Below are positions 1 to 25,151 of a DNA stretch of 64,000 nt, piece by piece. Under the pieces are notes generated by a model. The model saw only the letters and a list, made by a program, of their open reading frames with translations. It was not told where the DNA came from and ran no database searches. The DNA lies in NCBI GenBank assembly GCA_963931865.1, contig OZ007509.1, positions 19,436,227-19,500,226 on the forward strand, given 5' to 3'. Position numbers and translations under genes: made by a program. The DNA comes from Axinella damicornis (Eukaryota; Porifera; Demospongiae; Axinellida; Axinellidae). The first letter of the stretch is position 1, and the number at the start of each line of letters is the position of its first letter.

Positions 1-204
1 CTCAAAAGAATAGCGCAACTCCTCATAAAGGACCCTCAAACAGAATACCCCTAATTCAAGGATCTCTAATCGGGACACTTGATCGAGTGCCCTTGAGTGC
101 CAATTGAGTTCATGTACGCTCCGTACATGACGTGGCTAGTTGCTTGGTGATGTCATACATACATGACATAGCTCAATGTCTTACGTACAGTAATAGGTAG
201 TTTA

Positions 205-3476
<3,272 letters not shown>

Positions 3477-3861
3477 TAGTCCGTCTCTTTCCTCTCCGTA
3501 GCGAAAGCGCTTGCAAACTGCAGTCGAGAGGTGAGGCACAAATTTGAGCAACTGACCAATCAGGTTGCAAATGCTTTGCACAACACGTGATTTTTCCCAC
3601 AAATGGCGGGAATAAACCGCGGGAAAGCTATTTATGTTGCGCTCTAAATAGAAAATCGTTGTTGCCAGTAAAGTTTTCGTCTTGAGAAGGAAAGCCAAGG
3701 AAGGTAGTTATAATATGACTCATCGATGCATGAGGGGAAGGATGATCTGTGATTTTGTGACGTATACCACACCACCTCGTAATTTACATACACTGTAGAC
3801 CATACCTTCGGCCATCGTCATCATGAGACTACATTGCTGTCTGTCACAGCAAGCCCTGAGC
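3477..3861. promoter_or_regulatory. MCM7 upstream region before the assembly gap
   Basis: This is the presumed MCM7 promoter. A short minus-strand ATG cluster near 3817-3826 (MMTMAEG) is followed by a GT, so a 5' untranslated or alternative first exon is possible, but I found no convincing acceptor joining it to the MCM7 start. The rest shows no gene. Confidence 0.3.
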
Positions 3862-4061
3862 NNNNNNNNNNNNNNNNNNNNNNNNNNNNNNNNNNNNNNN
3901 NNNNNNNNNNNNNNNNNNNNNNNNNNNNNNNNNNNNNNNNNNNNNNNNNNNNNNNNNNNNNNNNNNNNNNNNNNNNNNNNNNNNNNNNNNNNNNNNNNNN
4001 NNNNNNNNNNNNNNNNNNNNNNNNNNNNNNNNNNNNNNNNNNNNNNNNNNNNNNNNNNNNN
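3862..4061. other. Assembly gap of exactly 200 N
   Basis: Two hundred consecutive N. The round size suggests a placeholder of unknown true length. The N-terminal two thirds of the KDM6 gene should lie here, and that cannot fit in 200 bp. Confidence 0.9.
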
Positions 4062-4120
4062 TGAGGGAGGGGAGTAGGAGGGAGGTGTGGAAGGGAGAGG
4101 GGGGAGGGGGGAGTGGCTCA

Positions 4121-7588
<3,468 letters not shown>

Positions 7589-8712
7589 CCCACTACCCAC
7601 TTCCTCACTCTTGCCTCCTCTACCTCCTGTCCGAGTATTCAACGACCACCCCTATCTTCAGAGTCTGATGTGTCGATAGCATTGCCTGGTGTCTATTTTC
7701 TGTTGGGTTCTTAGTATCTCTCCTCAACTATGTATATAAATCTGTAGAGTATTATATTATTTCTCTATTTGGAAATGCTTACCGACGATAATGGCAGATG
7801 CAGTCTATATTTTCTTACAAGGCTATGGATGTTGTTGCTTAGAATGTGAAGTTGTACTGTACAATGCTCATAGTCTTCACTACAGTATACATGTTGGTTT
7901 CTCATGATCAAAATTGTGGTGTGGTGCTAGGCTCGTGCCAGCCCTGTCTATGCGCGCCCCCGCCGCGTGCCGGGTGGTCATGGACATCTGGGCACAAGAC
8001 TGGCTAGCCTCGTTCCCACGTGGCCTGGGAATTAGGCTAGGTGTAGTGCAGGCTTATCATCAGCAGGGAGATTGCATGGGTACAAGATGGTAGAGATACA
8101 GAAAATCCATCTGTTAATAATTGGACATTATTTGAATTGGCATTGCGGCCTAGTGTGGAATATAATCAGGGTGTTATTTGAGACGTATTGCATCCATCTA
8201 TAGCAACAGTTGCTAGGGTGCCATACTTTAGTACTGTAGTCTCATGGTACCCAGCAGAAGCACCACCATCAAAATTGACACTACGGCGTTTCTATTGGCA
8301 CATTTAAATTCCTCCACAACGGTGTGGAATTTTTTTAACGACTACCGCCGATTTATACCAGACAAATTTTCCGAAAGTGCTTCCAACTGGGCATGAGACT
8401 ATGCTTAAAATGGACAACCCAAACTTCAAGTACAGGCTCTGTGTATGTATACTATCTATACACTCTCTCCTGCTCTGCTGTTTGGCTTGCTTCACTTGGT
8501 CCAAAGGTCAAGTATGTGGGCGAAAATTAAAGAGTGGGAACCATGCCTAGTGACCCAACCATGCAACTCATACCAACAACAAGAAGTCACATATTAAACC
8601 ACACTGTAGACTCATCACCAGAAGAGTTCATGGGAGTCATATCCTTTTGAGGTGAGAAACAATAATATGAAACGTGCTAATTAAGCTAGAATAAATTAAA
8701 GAAGTACTGTTT
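7589..8712. other. Intergenic region between KDM6 and GALE, convergent 3' ends
   Basis: No coding potential seen. It contains the KDM6 3' untranslated region and a copy of the TAGCCTCGTTCCCA motif near 8006 with an inverted partner near 8022. The first part is AT-rich. Confidence 0.6.
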
Positions 8713-9756
8713 TCAACTAGTAGACTTGTTGTACCCATTGGGGTTTCTGCTCTGCCACCGCCATGCATCCTGACAAAATGTATCGACACTCCGTGTCGCC
8801 TTCCACTTGAGTTCTTTCTCCGCCAGGGAAGGGTCAGCATAGCATGTAGCAACATCCCCCTCACGTCGCCCCACTATCTTCCAAGGAATCTTCCGACCAG
8901 CTGCTGTCTCCATCGCGGCAACAAGCTCCAGGACGGATATCCCACGGCCTGTACCGAGATTGTACACCTTCAGGCCGCAATTTTGATCAATTTGGGTCAG
9001 AGCAGCAACGTGGCCTTGGGCTAGATCAACTACGTGGATGTAATCTCGTACACCTGTACCATCCTTTGTGTCATAATCATTTCCGAACACCTGCAGGAAT
9101 GGTCTCGCCCCGATGGCTACCTGCGACAAAAAAGGCATCAAGTTGTTGGGAATTCCACGGGGGTCTTCACCAATTTCTCCAGATTCATGGGCCCCTACAG
9201 GATTGAAATATCGCAGCAGGATGGCATTCCAGCCAGAATTTGCCTTGCAGACATCTTTGAGAATTTCCTCTACAAAAAACTTTGTCTTTCCGTAAGGATT
9301 GGAGCATTCACCAACAGGGTGGTCCTCATCCAGAGGCAACCTTTGAGGTTGGCCATAAACTGTTGCCGAGGACGAAAAGACGAAATTCTTAACATCAAAT
9401 TCTTCCATGATCTCGATGAGGTTGATTGCAATATCAACGTTGACCCGGTAGTAGCGCAGAGGGATCTGAACGGATTCCCCCACCGCCTTCAGACCTGCAA
9501 AATGCATCACAGCATAAAACTTGTATTTCCGAAACACCTCCCTGACCTTCTCCACATCCAAGAGGTCAACTTTATAAAAATCAACTTTCTTTCCCGTCAA
9601 CTTTTCGACTCTTTGCACGCTCTCAATGCTAGAATTGTAAAGGTTGTCAATGATGACTGGCTGGTACTCTCCAGTGTTCAGTAGCTCCACAACAGTGTGA
9701 CTGCCAATGTAGCCAGCACCCCCAGTGACCAAGATGCACTTCAACGAGTCAGCCAT
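8713..9756 (-). CDS. GALE: UDP-glucose 4-epimerase, intronless
   Basis: GALE interconverts UDP-galactose and UDP-glucose (and usually the HexNAc forms) in the cytosol, the last step of the Leloir pathway. A single uninterrupted 347-residue frame starts at the ATG 9754-9756 ([13 protein letters not shown]). A longer frame upstream to 9912 has no family similarity and was not used. Visible motifs are the NAD-binding [29 protein letters not shown], the catalytic YGKTK (YxxxK), [36 protein letters not shown] and [10 protein letters not shown]. Length matches the 348-residue human enzyme. The absence of introns is unusual beside the intron-rich neighbours and could mean a retrocopy, but the frame is intact and no poly-A tail remains. 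Confidence 0.97.
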   Translation of the reverse strand: MADSLKCILVTGGAGYIGSHTVVELLNTGEYQPVIIDNLYNSSIESVQRVEKLTGKKVDFYKVDLLDVEKVREVFRKYKFYAVMHFAGLKAVGESVQIPLRYYRVNVDIAINLIEIMEEFDVKNFVFSSSATVYGQPQRLPLDEDHPVGECSNPYGKTKFFVEEILKDVCKANSGWNAILLRYFNPVGAHESGEIGEDPRGIPNNLMPFLSQVAIGARPFLQVFGNDYDTKDGTGVRDYIHVVDLAQGHVAALTQIDQNCGLKVYNLGTGRGISVLELVAAMETAAGRKIPWKIVGRREGDVATCYADPSLAEKELKWKATRSVDTFCQDAWRWQSRNPNGYNKSTS

Positions 9757-10151
9757 TGCTGCAGAAGACAAGATGTTGGGGATCGATGAGACATGAGATC
9801 TCGTTAGGGGTTGATCATACCATGACCAAAGGCAATAGCCTACAGTACTAAGGAAAGCTGTAATCTCGAGAAAATGAGTGGAATATCTTCTCTCGCTCAC
9901 ATCAACCCACAACCCACATGAAACGTAGCACTTGGCACTCGGCCAGTTCGATTCAAGGGGGCGTTGCTATGTATGGTGAGGTCAAAGAACATGTGGCTCG
10001 GGCCTGGGAATGAGCTCGAGCGCCTCGAGCATGGAGCTGCGCTGCCTGCATAGCGCATAGCGCATAGCGCATGCTCGCGATCGCCCCACCCACTCCGGAA
10101 ATGAAACAATCTGCTCATGGTATGGTGACTCTCGATCTCTCATCCTAGGCT
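9757..10151. promoter_or_regulatory. Shared upstream region of GALE and the ANKRD49-like gene
   Basis: The two start codons face away from each other over 395 bp, so a bidirectional promoter is likely. CpG content is high near 10000-10085, where GCATAGC-type units repeat in tandem four times just before a GCTCGCGATCGCC stretch. Confidence 0.5.
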
Positions 10152-11863
10152 ATGGCGACAAGAGAAGCAGCAGACTCGTTGCTAAGTGAAGGTTAGCAGA
10201 ACTTCCTTCAATGCATGCTCCCACAGTTCCAAGAACTTAATTCAAACTTGTGTTCTATGTCTACTGTGTTTAGTGGACGTGGGCACTCCAATCAGTGGTG
10301 TATTTGAGACTGTGTTGTGGCAGTGTGACCCATCAGACATGGGTGTCTACTACTTGAGCCATGTAAAACACAGACCCAAATTGTGTTGGTACCAGACCCC
10401 CACGCATAGCTCCGCGGTCCGCTGTGCGTACGCACGTGGGAGTCTGGTATACCAAAACCAAGTCCCAAACAATCATGTAGCAACATGCATGGTCATGATC
10501 ACGTCTGATTGTGATCCCATGGCCGGTGGTAGCTGGGGATGTTCACATGCCGAAACTGGCACATTTTGGAAACCATTTTCTACCAAATATGGACATGTCA
10601 ATTAAGCCAAAATTAGCAGAAACAGCACTCCCTCTTCTGTAGGGTGACTGATGTGCCATTTCTATCAAAAATGGAACAACGAACCAAAATTGGCTGAAAC
10701 GGCACTCCTGGTGAGTGACAGTACACCAAGGATACGTACGCAGTGAAGATCAAGTCTTGTCTTTTTTGTTGTATGTACACTAGCTAGCTGTCACTTGTGG
10801 AGGGCATCCTGCATGCCAAGCCTCGTCGTTCCCAGGCCTCCAGTTTTTTATCGTTTACAGTATGCAAAAATACTGTAAGTGATCAAAAACTGGTGGTGTA
10901 GAAGGCACGTTATAGTCATGCGGCTATATGGGCTAGGGATGAGATATGGCGCTGGGACTTGCACCATTGCGATGAACATGAATGGAGTATTCCAATGATG
11001 TCCATGTTTGACCAATATGTGACCAACATTAAAAAGCACATCACTTGAAGGTTCATTATATCCTGATCACAATAGCACAACACCAAGTTTCATATCTCAT
11101 TCAAATGCAACACGTCTTTCTTTATAGACAATGGATATTCAGAGTAGGAATTATGCAGCTACGTACTGTGCTATGTATCTTGGGCTAGGAATGAGATATG
11201 AAGCTGGGATTTGCACCATTTTGATCAGCATGAATGGACCATTCCAATGATGTCCATTTTGCTGTAAGTTGAATTTTGACACAAAATCATGAAAAAACCA
11301 TGGATTATAGCCTTTGGTTGAGTGCGATTTTTGACAAAAATGAGACCGAAGTTAAAAATCATTTTGAGGACATCATTTGAAACCTCTATTTATGCTGACC
11401 ACAATGGCACAATTCCCAGCTTCATATCTAATTTCTATGGCCTGATGTTCATGCAGTCACATTCTGATGAAAGTCTTGTACATATTCCCAATGGAACAGA
11501 ATTAGAGTTGGCATGCCAAAATGTGCCATGCATAACTGGTAGAACACACACCCTCCCCTCCCACAGGCTGCGTGCAGATGCGGCTTGCTCCCCCGGATCC
11601 CAGCTATGACTCAGAAGCCTTTGACTCCATGGCCTTGGTGAACTCAGAGGCGTGGTGTGAGGGCGGGGCAGACGAGGGAGGACTCACTAAAAGTGACCTG
11701 CTACCCAAGGTGTGTACCTGTGTGAGTGTGTGTGTGTGTGTGTGTGTGTCTGTGTGTGTGTGTGGTGTGTCTGTGTGTGTGTGTGTCTGCGTGTGGTGTG
11801 TGTGTGTGTGTGGTGTGTGTGTGTGTGTCTGTGTGTGTGGTGTGTGTGTGTGTCTGTGTGTAG

Positions 11864-11894
<31 letters not shown>

Positions 11895-11945
11895 TGTGTG
11901 GTGTGTGTGTCTGTGTGTGTGTGGTGTGTGTGTGTCTGTGTGTGT

Positions 11946-11988
<43 letters not shown>

Positions 11989-12072
11989 TGTGTGTGGTGT
12001 GTGTGTGTGGTGTGTGTGTGTGTGGTGTGTGTAAGCATTTGTGTAGTCTACTAACTGTAGATGGAGAATTGC

Positions 12073-12142
<70 letters not shown>

Positions 12143-12703
12143 AACACACCCTCACAGGGTCCTACTGGGTTGAGTGTGGAGGAACTGGGTATCACGTTCC
12201 TCAGGGCAGCACAGAGTGGAGTTGTGGAGGTGCTCCGAGAGCTCTACGAGTTTTGTGGCCCTGACATTGTCACTGCGACAGACGAGGACGGATACACTGC
12301 TCTGCACAGGGCTTCGTACAACGGCCATATTGAAGCTGTTGAGTTTCTACTGAGCGTTGGAGCGAGGGTGGATGTACGAACGGCGGATGGCTGGCAGCCC
12401 CTCCACTCAGCCTGCAGGTGGAATAAAGCCGAGGTCGCGTCCCTTCTGCTTCAGAACGGAGCAGTGATCAATGCCCAAACAAACGGGAAACAGACTCCTC
12501 TTCACCTGGCAGCCTGCAACGACAGAGCCAAGGCGACGTTGCTGCTGTTGCTCTCTCACCGAGACATTGATGTTAGCTTACGGAACGGGCAGGATGAGAC
12601 CGCCCTCACCATAGCAGAACGGAGTGGACAGAACAGCTACTTGTTTGAGATGACCGATGAGAGCGTGGACTACAGAAAGTTTCTGCACAAAGCTGCGAAG
12701 TGA
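10152..12703 (+). CDS. ANKRD49: Ankyrin-repeat protein, ANKRD49-like
   Basis: Three exons, 10152-10191, 11567-11709 and 12158-12703, join in frame to 242 residues, close to the 239 of human ANKRD49. The start is MATREAADSLLSEG, followed across the first splice by CVQMRLAPPDPSYDSEAFDS. The C-terminal half has ankyrin repeats with DEDGYTALHRASYNGH, ADGWQPLHSACRWNK and KQTPLHLAACND, then DVSLRNGQDETALTIAERSG and YLFEM near the end; this order and wording match ANKRD49 rather than a generic ankyrin protein. In mammals it is a nuclear protein linked to spermatogenesis and autophagy; its role here is unknown. Intron 1 (1.4 kb) holds a diverged tandem duplication, and intron 2 is almost all TG/CA repeat. 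Confidence 0.85.
10810..10905. repeat. Palindromic GCCTCGT.TCCCAGGCC element
   Basis: AGCCTCGTCGTTCCCAGGCC, then CTCCAGTTTTTTATC, pairs with GATCAAAAACTGGTGGTG and GAAGGCACG on the right; the centre repeats TACAGTATGCAAAAATACTG. Diverged member of the dispersed palindrome family. Confidence 0.55.
10925..11440. repeat. Diverged tandem duplication in ANKRD49-like intron 1
   Basis: The segments 10925-11110 and 11170-11440 share GAGATATG.GCTGGGA, TTGCACCATT, GCATGAATGGA.ATTCCAATG, and CATATCT near the end, with an extra block in the second. About 240 bp apart. No frame is conserved. Confidence 0.6.
11714..12150. repeat. TG then CA microsatellites in ANKRD49-like intron 2
   Basis: TG repeats with GTGGTG and TCTG interruptions fill 11720-12035, then a pure CA run covers 12073-12140. 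The opposite polarities could fold into a long TG/CA hairpin across the intron. Confidence 0.9.
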
Positions 12704-13035
12704 GTCGTTATGAACGAGTTTCCTTCATGGCTAAGATGGTGTGGAAGTATTTCATCACTATGCAGCAGAGAATGATTGATGAAAGACATATCCCCCCCCC
12801 CCCCCCCCCCCCCTCCAAGCACACACACACACACACGTAGCATATATACACGAACACCACATGCATGTACACAACACACACGTACCCAAGGGGGCATTCA
12901 TTTGTAGATTGTAACTGAGAAAATATAAGTCCCTGAATTACAATAAGGAATCTATATCTGGCTAGATTGACGTCGTTAGTTCATTCATCTTATTTACAAA
13001 CAATTCTATAGCTGGCTAGATTGGTGTTAGCTCAT
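12704..13035. other. Convergent intergenic region between ANKRD49-like and GSR
   Basis: Contains a poly-C tract at 12791-12812 followed by a short CA run. Two copies of a TAGCTGGCTAGATTG-like sequence near 12955 and 13010 form a short direct repeat. No gene seen. Confidence 0.6.
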
Positions 13036-19989
<6,954 letters not shown>

Positions 19990-22900
19990 ATGATGATGAA
20001 AGCAAAAACAAAGTTTCCCTCGCAGCTCTACAGGAAATCCCAGAGAAAGCTCACCAAGAAGTGTGCGCGATGGGGCAGAAGGCTTCTATTTGCCGGAATA
20101 TTACTGCTTGTACTTCAAGTTGTCAGATCTGTTTATGCAGAGCCAGATCTGAGTACTTTTTCTGGTACGCAGCACCACAGATAATAATAAAATTCATTAC
20201 TTATGCTAACAATGTTTTCTTCAAATTCTCATCATGTGCAGAAAGCAACCCTGGGAATGCCCATCAAAGCCGCAAACTGATGTCGGAGGGACCTGTGTGG
20301 GAAAGATGTGACTTTGAGCAGAGGACATCGCCCTATGCATTCTTGCCACTCTATATCTTCTGCATATTCCTCCTCTTTGTTGGTGAGTCCACAGAGATGG
20401 CTATAAAGTACAACTGAACAATAATTATTGGAGTGTAAGAAAGTAGTGGGCCATTCCCACATTACAGAGTATGTCTACCATCGGTCAGCAGAGGTGTAGC
20501 TCTGGCATCACATTTCGATGCATAGTTTATAGAGCATACATGAGCAATCAATTATCAGAGTTATAAAATAAATGTATGGCCATCTGAAAATTTTCACATC
20601 TATTCTTAGGTGGGAATGGTTCCTTGTTACTAGCAATACCAAGACTGAGACAGGAGCAACATAGTCAGCTGTTACAGTAAATATACTGTACAGGGTATAA
20701 GATGACAATTTTGCCAGTACGTCTGGCCATAATTAACAGCTTTCCCAGCATACTAGTAATGCCAGCTTGCAGCTCTGCAAGTCATTTCCTGCTCCCACAA
20801 GACCATGTATTGTAATAGTTATCTGCTAAGTTAGCACTCACCTGCAAGGGATTAGCCACATCCTCTACTTGCAGCTATTGCTATCATCTGTGACGACTTC
20901 TTTGTGCCATCTCTGGAGGCCATCTCAGAGAGACTGGATTTGAGCGAGGATGTGGCCGGAGCGACCTTCATGGCAGCTGGGTCCTCCGCGCCTGAGCTGT
21001 TCACTTCAGTAGTTGGTGTTGGAGTGGACAGTGACGTGGGGATTGGAACCATCGTTGGGTGGGTGTGTGTCATTGAGAAAAAGTATAAAGAGTCAGGTCA
21101 TATGTGAAGGGGCATCTAACTGACCCAGTATGGCTTGTTTTCAGGCACATTCTATAGTTATTATGCAGACATGCTTCTCTCTTATATAGGAGTGCAACGT
21201 TCAATATTCTGGTCATTATTGCCCTCAGTGCTGTCTTGGCTGGAAAGGTAAGGCTAAGCATTGAGGATAATTCCTGTGTTTCTCACACCCAGCTGGTCCA
21301 TTAGCTCAGTCGGTAGAGCGTCGTGCTGATAACGCGAAGGTCGTGAGTTCAATCCTCACATGGACCATCACTTTTTATTTTTTTGGCATGAAATCATGTG
21401 AACCACAGATCACACCACTTTAAAATATACAATTCCCCTGAGGTAGCTGCACTTGATCATACAGTGTTTGTGTCCAAGGAATACTTTCTTGCACGTTTGA
21501 GCAGCTGCTTGCATGGTGAGGGTACTCCTGGAATACTGCCAACCATGCACTCAAGATTAATCTATCATTCTGTTACACTATAGTTTCAAAAAATTAACTG
21601 CGTGGAACGGGACCAGGACAAAATTTCCTGACAACTTGCGGAAGGGGCCCTGTAATATTATGTTGGATTTCTTTCAGGTGCTGCACCTAGACTGGCGTCC
21701 CTTGACTCGAGATGCTGTGGTCTACTGCATCTCAGTCAGTCTCTTCATTGGGTTCTCCTGGGATGGTATGTTCACGTGGTACGAGTCCCTCATCCTGCTC
21801 ATGATATACTTTGCCTACATCGGTATCATGAAAGTGAACCCCCACCTGATGAAGCTCCTGGCCTGTGTTGAGTGCTGGTGGTGCAGGTGTGTACGTCTTC
21901 AAACTCTAACACATAGCCTGAACATTCTGACTATTGCAGAGCCCAAGTTAGCGATGCTCTTTCAACCATACAGCTGTATACCTATTGATTGTAACTTGTG
22001 CAGGAACGACTCTCGTGTGGAGCCTACCTCTGAAGAACATGGTTCTGAAAATGGCTCAGAGTCGGCCCACAGCAGTTCAAAAGCAGGTGGTGGCACTCCG
22101 ACTCTGACTGATGGACATGTAAGCTAGGCCATTCAGATCTGTACCCCTTATATTATGCACACTTGCATTGCATTAAATCACACATTGGATCACATAATTT
22201 ATTTCCTCTCCTGTGTAATGAATTTTTCTCCCTCTCTTTCTCTCTCTTCCCCATCCACACTCAGGACCACCACCCCAGTGCACACAGTCTGCATCATGAT
22301 GAACACAAACACCGATTCGTGCACTCTCACCGAGGAGAGCTAGCTGGATCGTTTGTAAGTCTCAGTGCGGTCCTCCAGCAGAAACCACAGATTTTCAGTA
22401 ACACGTACTGGTAATGCAAATCATTTGCTATAAAACCCCCCAATGAAACCTTGCTTATAATGTGCCGACTGAGGCTGGACTCCTGTCCTTGATCAGCTAG
22501 CAGACCATTGTCCCATATGTGCACTTTACCAACTGATCCTTCCATACCCAGGCCAACAGAAGGAGATCATCAACCATCCACCATCTACCGCACTTGGGCT
22601 CCCTAACAGCCCACCACTCGGGCTCCCTAGCAGCCCACCACTCGGGCTCCCTAACAGCCCACCACTCCTCGCACACCAGCACCATCAATGAGGAAGCCAG
22701 CAGCCACTTGGGCCAGGAAGGGCTACAAATGGTGCAGAGTGCTGCCAGCAACAACACTGCACTGAGCGTCCAACCCTCGGAAAACGGCTCCCATGGATCC
22801 CAAATGAGTCAAATTGAGGAGGAAGAAGCCAGCATGGTTCTCATTCCATGTTTTCCAGCGATCCGGGCTGCACCTCCAGATATCGAACTTGCGAGGGAGG

Positions 22901-23531
22901 AGGGCAAACTGGGATGGGTGAAGTTTGTCTTCAAGTGGATCCTCTTTGTCCTTTCATTCCCCTTCGTGGTGGTCTTCACATGGACCATTCCAAACTGCTC
23001 AGAGAACCGCAAGTGGTACAGAGTGGCTGGCTCCTTCCTCATGTCCATCCTCTGGATTGCGATCATCAGCTTTGCCATGGTGACGATCGTTGCTCGTGTC
23101 GGATGCATCCTCAATGTAGGGGAGTTCACCATGGGACTTGTGGTCGTGGCCATAGGAACAAGCGTGCCTGTGAGTGGTACATGCACATTAATTTTGTGCT
23201 TGGTTGCAATCAGCTGTTCACTGGCCTTCACCACCTGCAGTTTTTGACTGCTTGCAGTGGCAATGGCCTAAGAACGAGGTTAATGTACACCATTCTAATG
23301 TGTTCTTCTGCATTCTGCCTAGCTACCATGCTTCATTAACTCTATATCCTTAGCAGTAGACTGGGCTTATACACTGCGCTTGCATCAGTGCATGGGGTTG
23401 CAGGTGAATACTGCAGTGTTCATGTTTATGTTGACTATTACTTTAGCTCAACTATCACAAGATGCACACGCACGCGCACACACACACACGCACACACACG
23501 CGCACACGCACGCACGCACACACACCACACA

Positions 23532-23562
<31 letters not shown>

Positions 23563-24290
23563 CGCACGCACGCACAGGATGCCCTGAGTTCCATCCTGGT
23601 GGCAAGGGATGGCTTTGGAGACATGGCAGTGTCCAATGCCATTGGCTCCAACGTATTTGACATCAACCTTGGGTTGGGCCTGCCCTTCCTCATCAGTGTC
23701 TGCATCCAGAAGGGGAGGCCCTTTGATCTGCTCTCAGAGGAGCAGCGGGTATGCAGTACATTGATCACATCAAGCAACTATTGTATGAGAGAGTATTCAC
23801 AGTGTTCACCATCCACACTGCCATCCATGATCAACCACATACGCACCTCTCACACCAAGCAGACATCAACAGACGATTACTACAGAAGCAATAGTGATCT
23901 GTGTACACATGTAGTTGCATCAGATTGTCAGCTATCAGTCAGTCACATAGCGACACAGTGACAGCCTTCGATTAAAAGTATCCACAATAGCATTATATTC
24001 AGACGGAAAAGCATTACACACATAGCTCATTCTGATTCTGAGCCCCTCCTGTTCATCTTGTGCATACTCCCACGCAGATCGCCTATGACCATGGAGAGTA
24101 TGCAATCATCCCGCATGTCAAGTTTGGGTTCATCCTCTTGCTCCTCCTCTTCGTGGTCCTGGCCATCCTGACTCTGTTCCGTTTCCGGCTGAACAAGATC
24201 ACGGGGGTGTGTCTGGTGTTCATCTACGTGGTGTTTCTGGCCTATGCCTTTGTGCAGGAGCTGGTCTGTGACAATGGCAAGCACTGCTAG
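19990..24290 (+). CDS. SLC24: K+-dependent Na+/Ca2+ exchanger (SLC24/NCKX family)
   Basis: NCKX proteins export Ca2+ and K+ in exchange for Na+ across membranes. Ten exons (19990-20164, 20242-20382, 20875-21058, 21190-21247, 21678-21886, 22004-22118, 22265-22354, 22552-23169, 23578-23748, 24078-24290) join in frame to 657 residues. The start is the first of three ATGs (MMMKAKTKF), then a signal-anchor [14 protein letters not shown]. The alpha-1 repeat reads [20 protein letters not shown]. The alpha-2 repeat [20 protein letters not shown], followed by [18 protein letters not shown], is split by a CA-rich intron. Between them lies a long cytosolic loop rich in His, Ser and Glu, with [17 protein letters not shown] and four copies of an 8-residue GSLTAHHS unit. 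The protein ends in several membrane segments and DNGKHC. The 3' part (from 22816) is included in the large tandem duplication. Subtype cannot be decided. Confidence 0.93.
21295..21367 (+). tRNA. tRNA-Ile (anticodon GAT)
   Basis: A 73-base cloverleaf folds without gaps: acceptor GGTCCAT/ATGGACC, D arm GCTC/GAGC, anticodon stem TCGTG/CGCGA with loop CTGATAA (anticodon GAT), T stem GTGAG/CTCAC with loop TTCAATC, discriminator A. Box A (TAGCTCAGTCGG) and box B (GTTCAATCC) are present, there is no intron, CCA is not encoded, and TTTTT follows as a pol III terminator. It lies in an SLC24 intron on the same strand. Most animal isoleucine tRNAs carry AAT; GAT versions exist but are rare. Confidence 0.9.
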
Positions 24291-25151
24291 AACACGTAGT
24301 CAACATGCATTAAGGGAGCACCGGATGTGTGCTATAGGATATTGTATGATAAACTATCACTGAGGAGTTATACATGCAGGGCATTTCAAACTGAGAGTTA
24401 TATTTTACCTCATCATAATAATAACAATCACTTGATTAAGAAATAAATATTACAGGCATACTGAATGTACATGTATAATTTCCTTAGTGCTCGTATACAT
24501 GAGATACTGCTTTCCCTGTACAATACAGAATTAACCCAAATTGACACTCTATTCATCCTTGGAATGAACAGTGACAACGTGCAGGAGCTGTTGTACCTTG
24601 CAAGACTGTCCATCTTATTGGGGTGAGCCTGTCTGATTTAGCGTATGACCGTATATCCAAGTGGAAAATCGTAATGTTGCGCCGCCCGCCTGCGTGCTGG
24701 ATCGGCAACACGCGTTAGGCCTATAGGCCTACAAGTCGCCCGCACAACAGTTCCGAGTAGAGCCTGCTACACTTTACACCGGTGCTACGAACTACATAGC
24801 TACTACAGACTTGCAGGGGTCAGCTGGAGGGAGAGATTCTCTCCACACAGTGTAGCCTCGTTCCCAGTCCCACGCCCAACTTTTCGTTGCTTGCCGTACG
24901 TATATGTCGCTTGCAGTAGGGCAAGCAACGAAAAGCTGGCGTGGGACTGGGAACGAGGCTACCTGAAACTGCAGCTGCAGACCGTCAATGACGCACAAAT
25001 GGCAATTGGCTACATCGCAGGCCCCACCCCCAGCTTTCCTTATTACTTGCACCGTGCCGCCGGGGCCTCCCAGCTATGATCACTCAGAGAATGATTATTA
25101 TTATTGGCAATGACTTTGGCATGCAGTACAGTACGTCAGTTTGTCAGGCAG
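24291..25151. other. Intergenic region between convergent SLC24 and GH-like genes
   Basis: No gene seen. Holds a 110-bp palindrome at 24853-24963 and GC-rich sequence near 24670-24760 that is missing from the second duplication copy (35437-35748). Confidence 0.6.
24853..24963. mobile_element. Palindromic mini-element, long hairpin
   Basis: GTAGCCTCGTTCCCAGTCCC at the left end is the exact reverse complement of GGGACTGGGAACGAGGCTAC at the right, and the arms continue through CACGCC and AACTTTTCGTTGCTTG. The region is absent from the matching place in duplication copy 2, so it was either gained by copy 1 or lost from copy 2. Confidence 0.75.

Noticed and set aside
9034..9684. 216-codon plus-strand frame opposite GALE
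   Set aside because: Antisense shadow of a strongly conserved coding sequence; its own translation resembles nothing.
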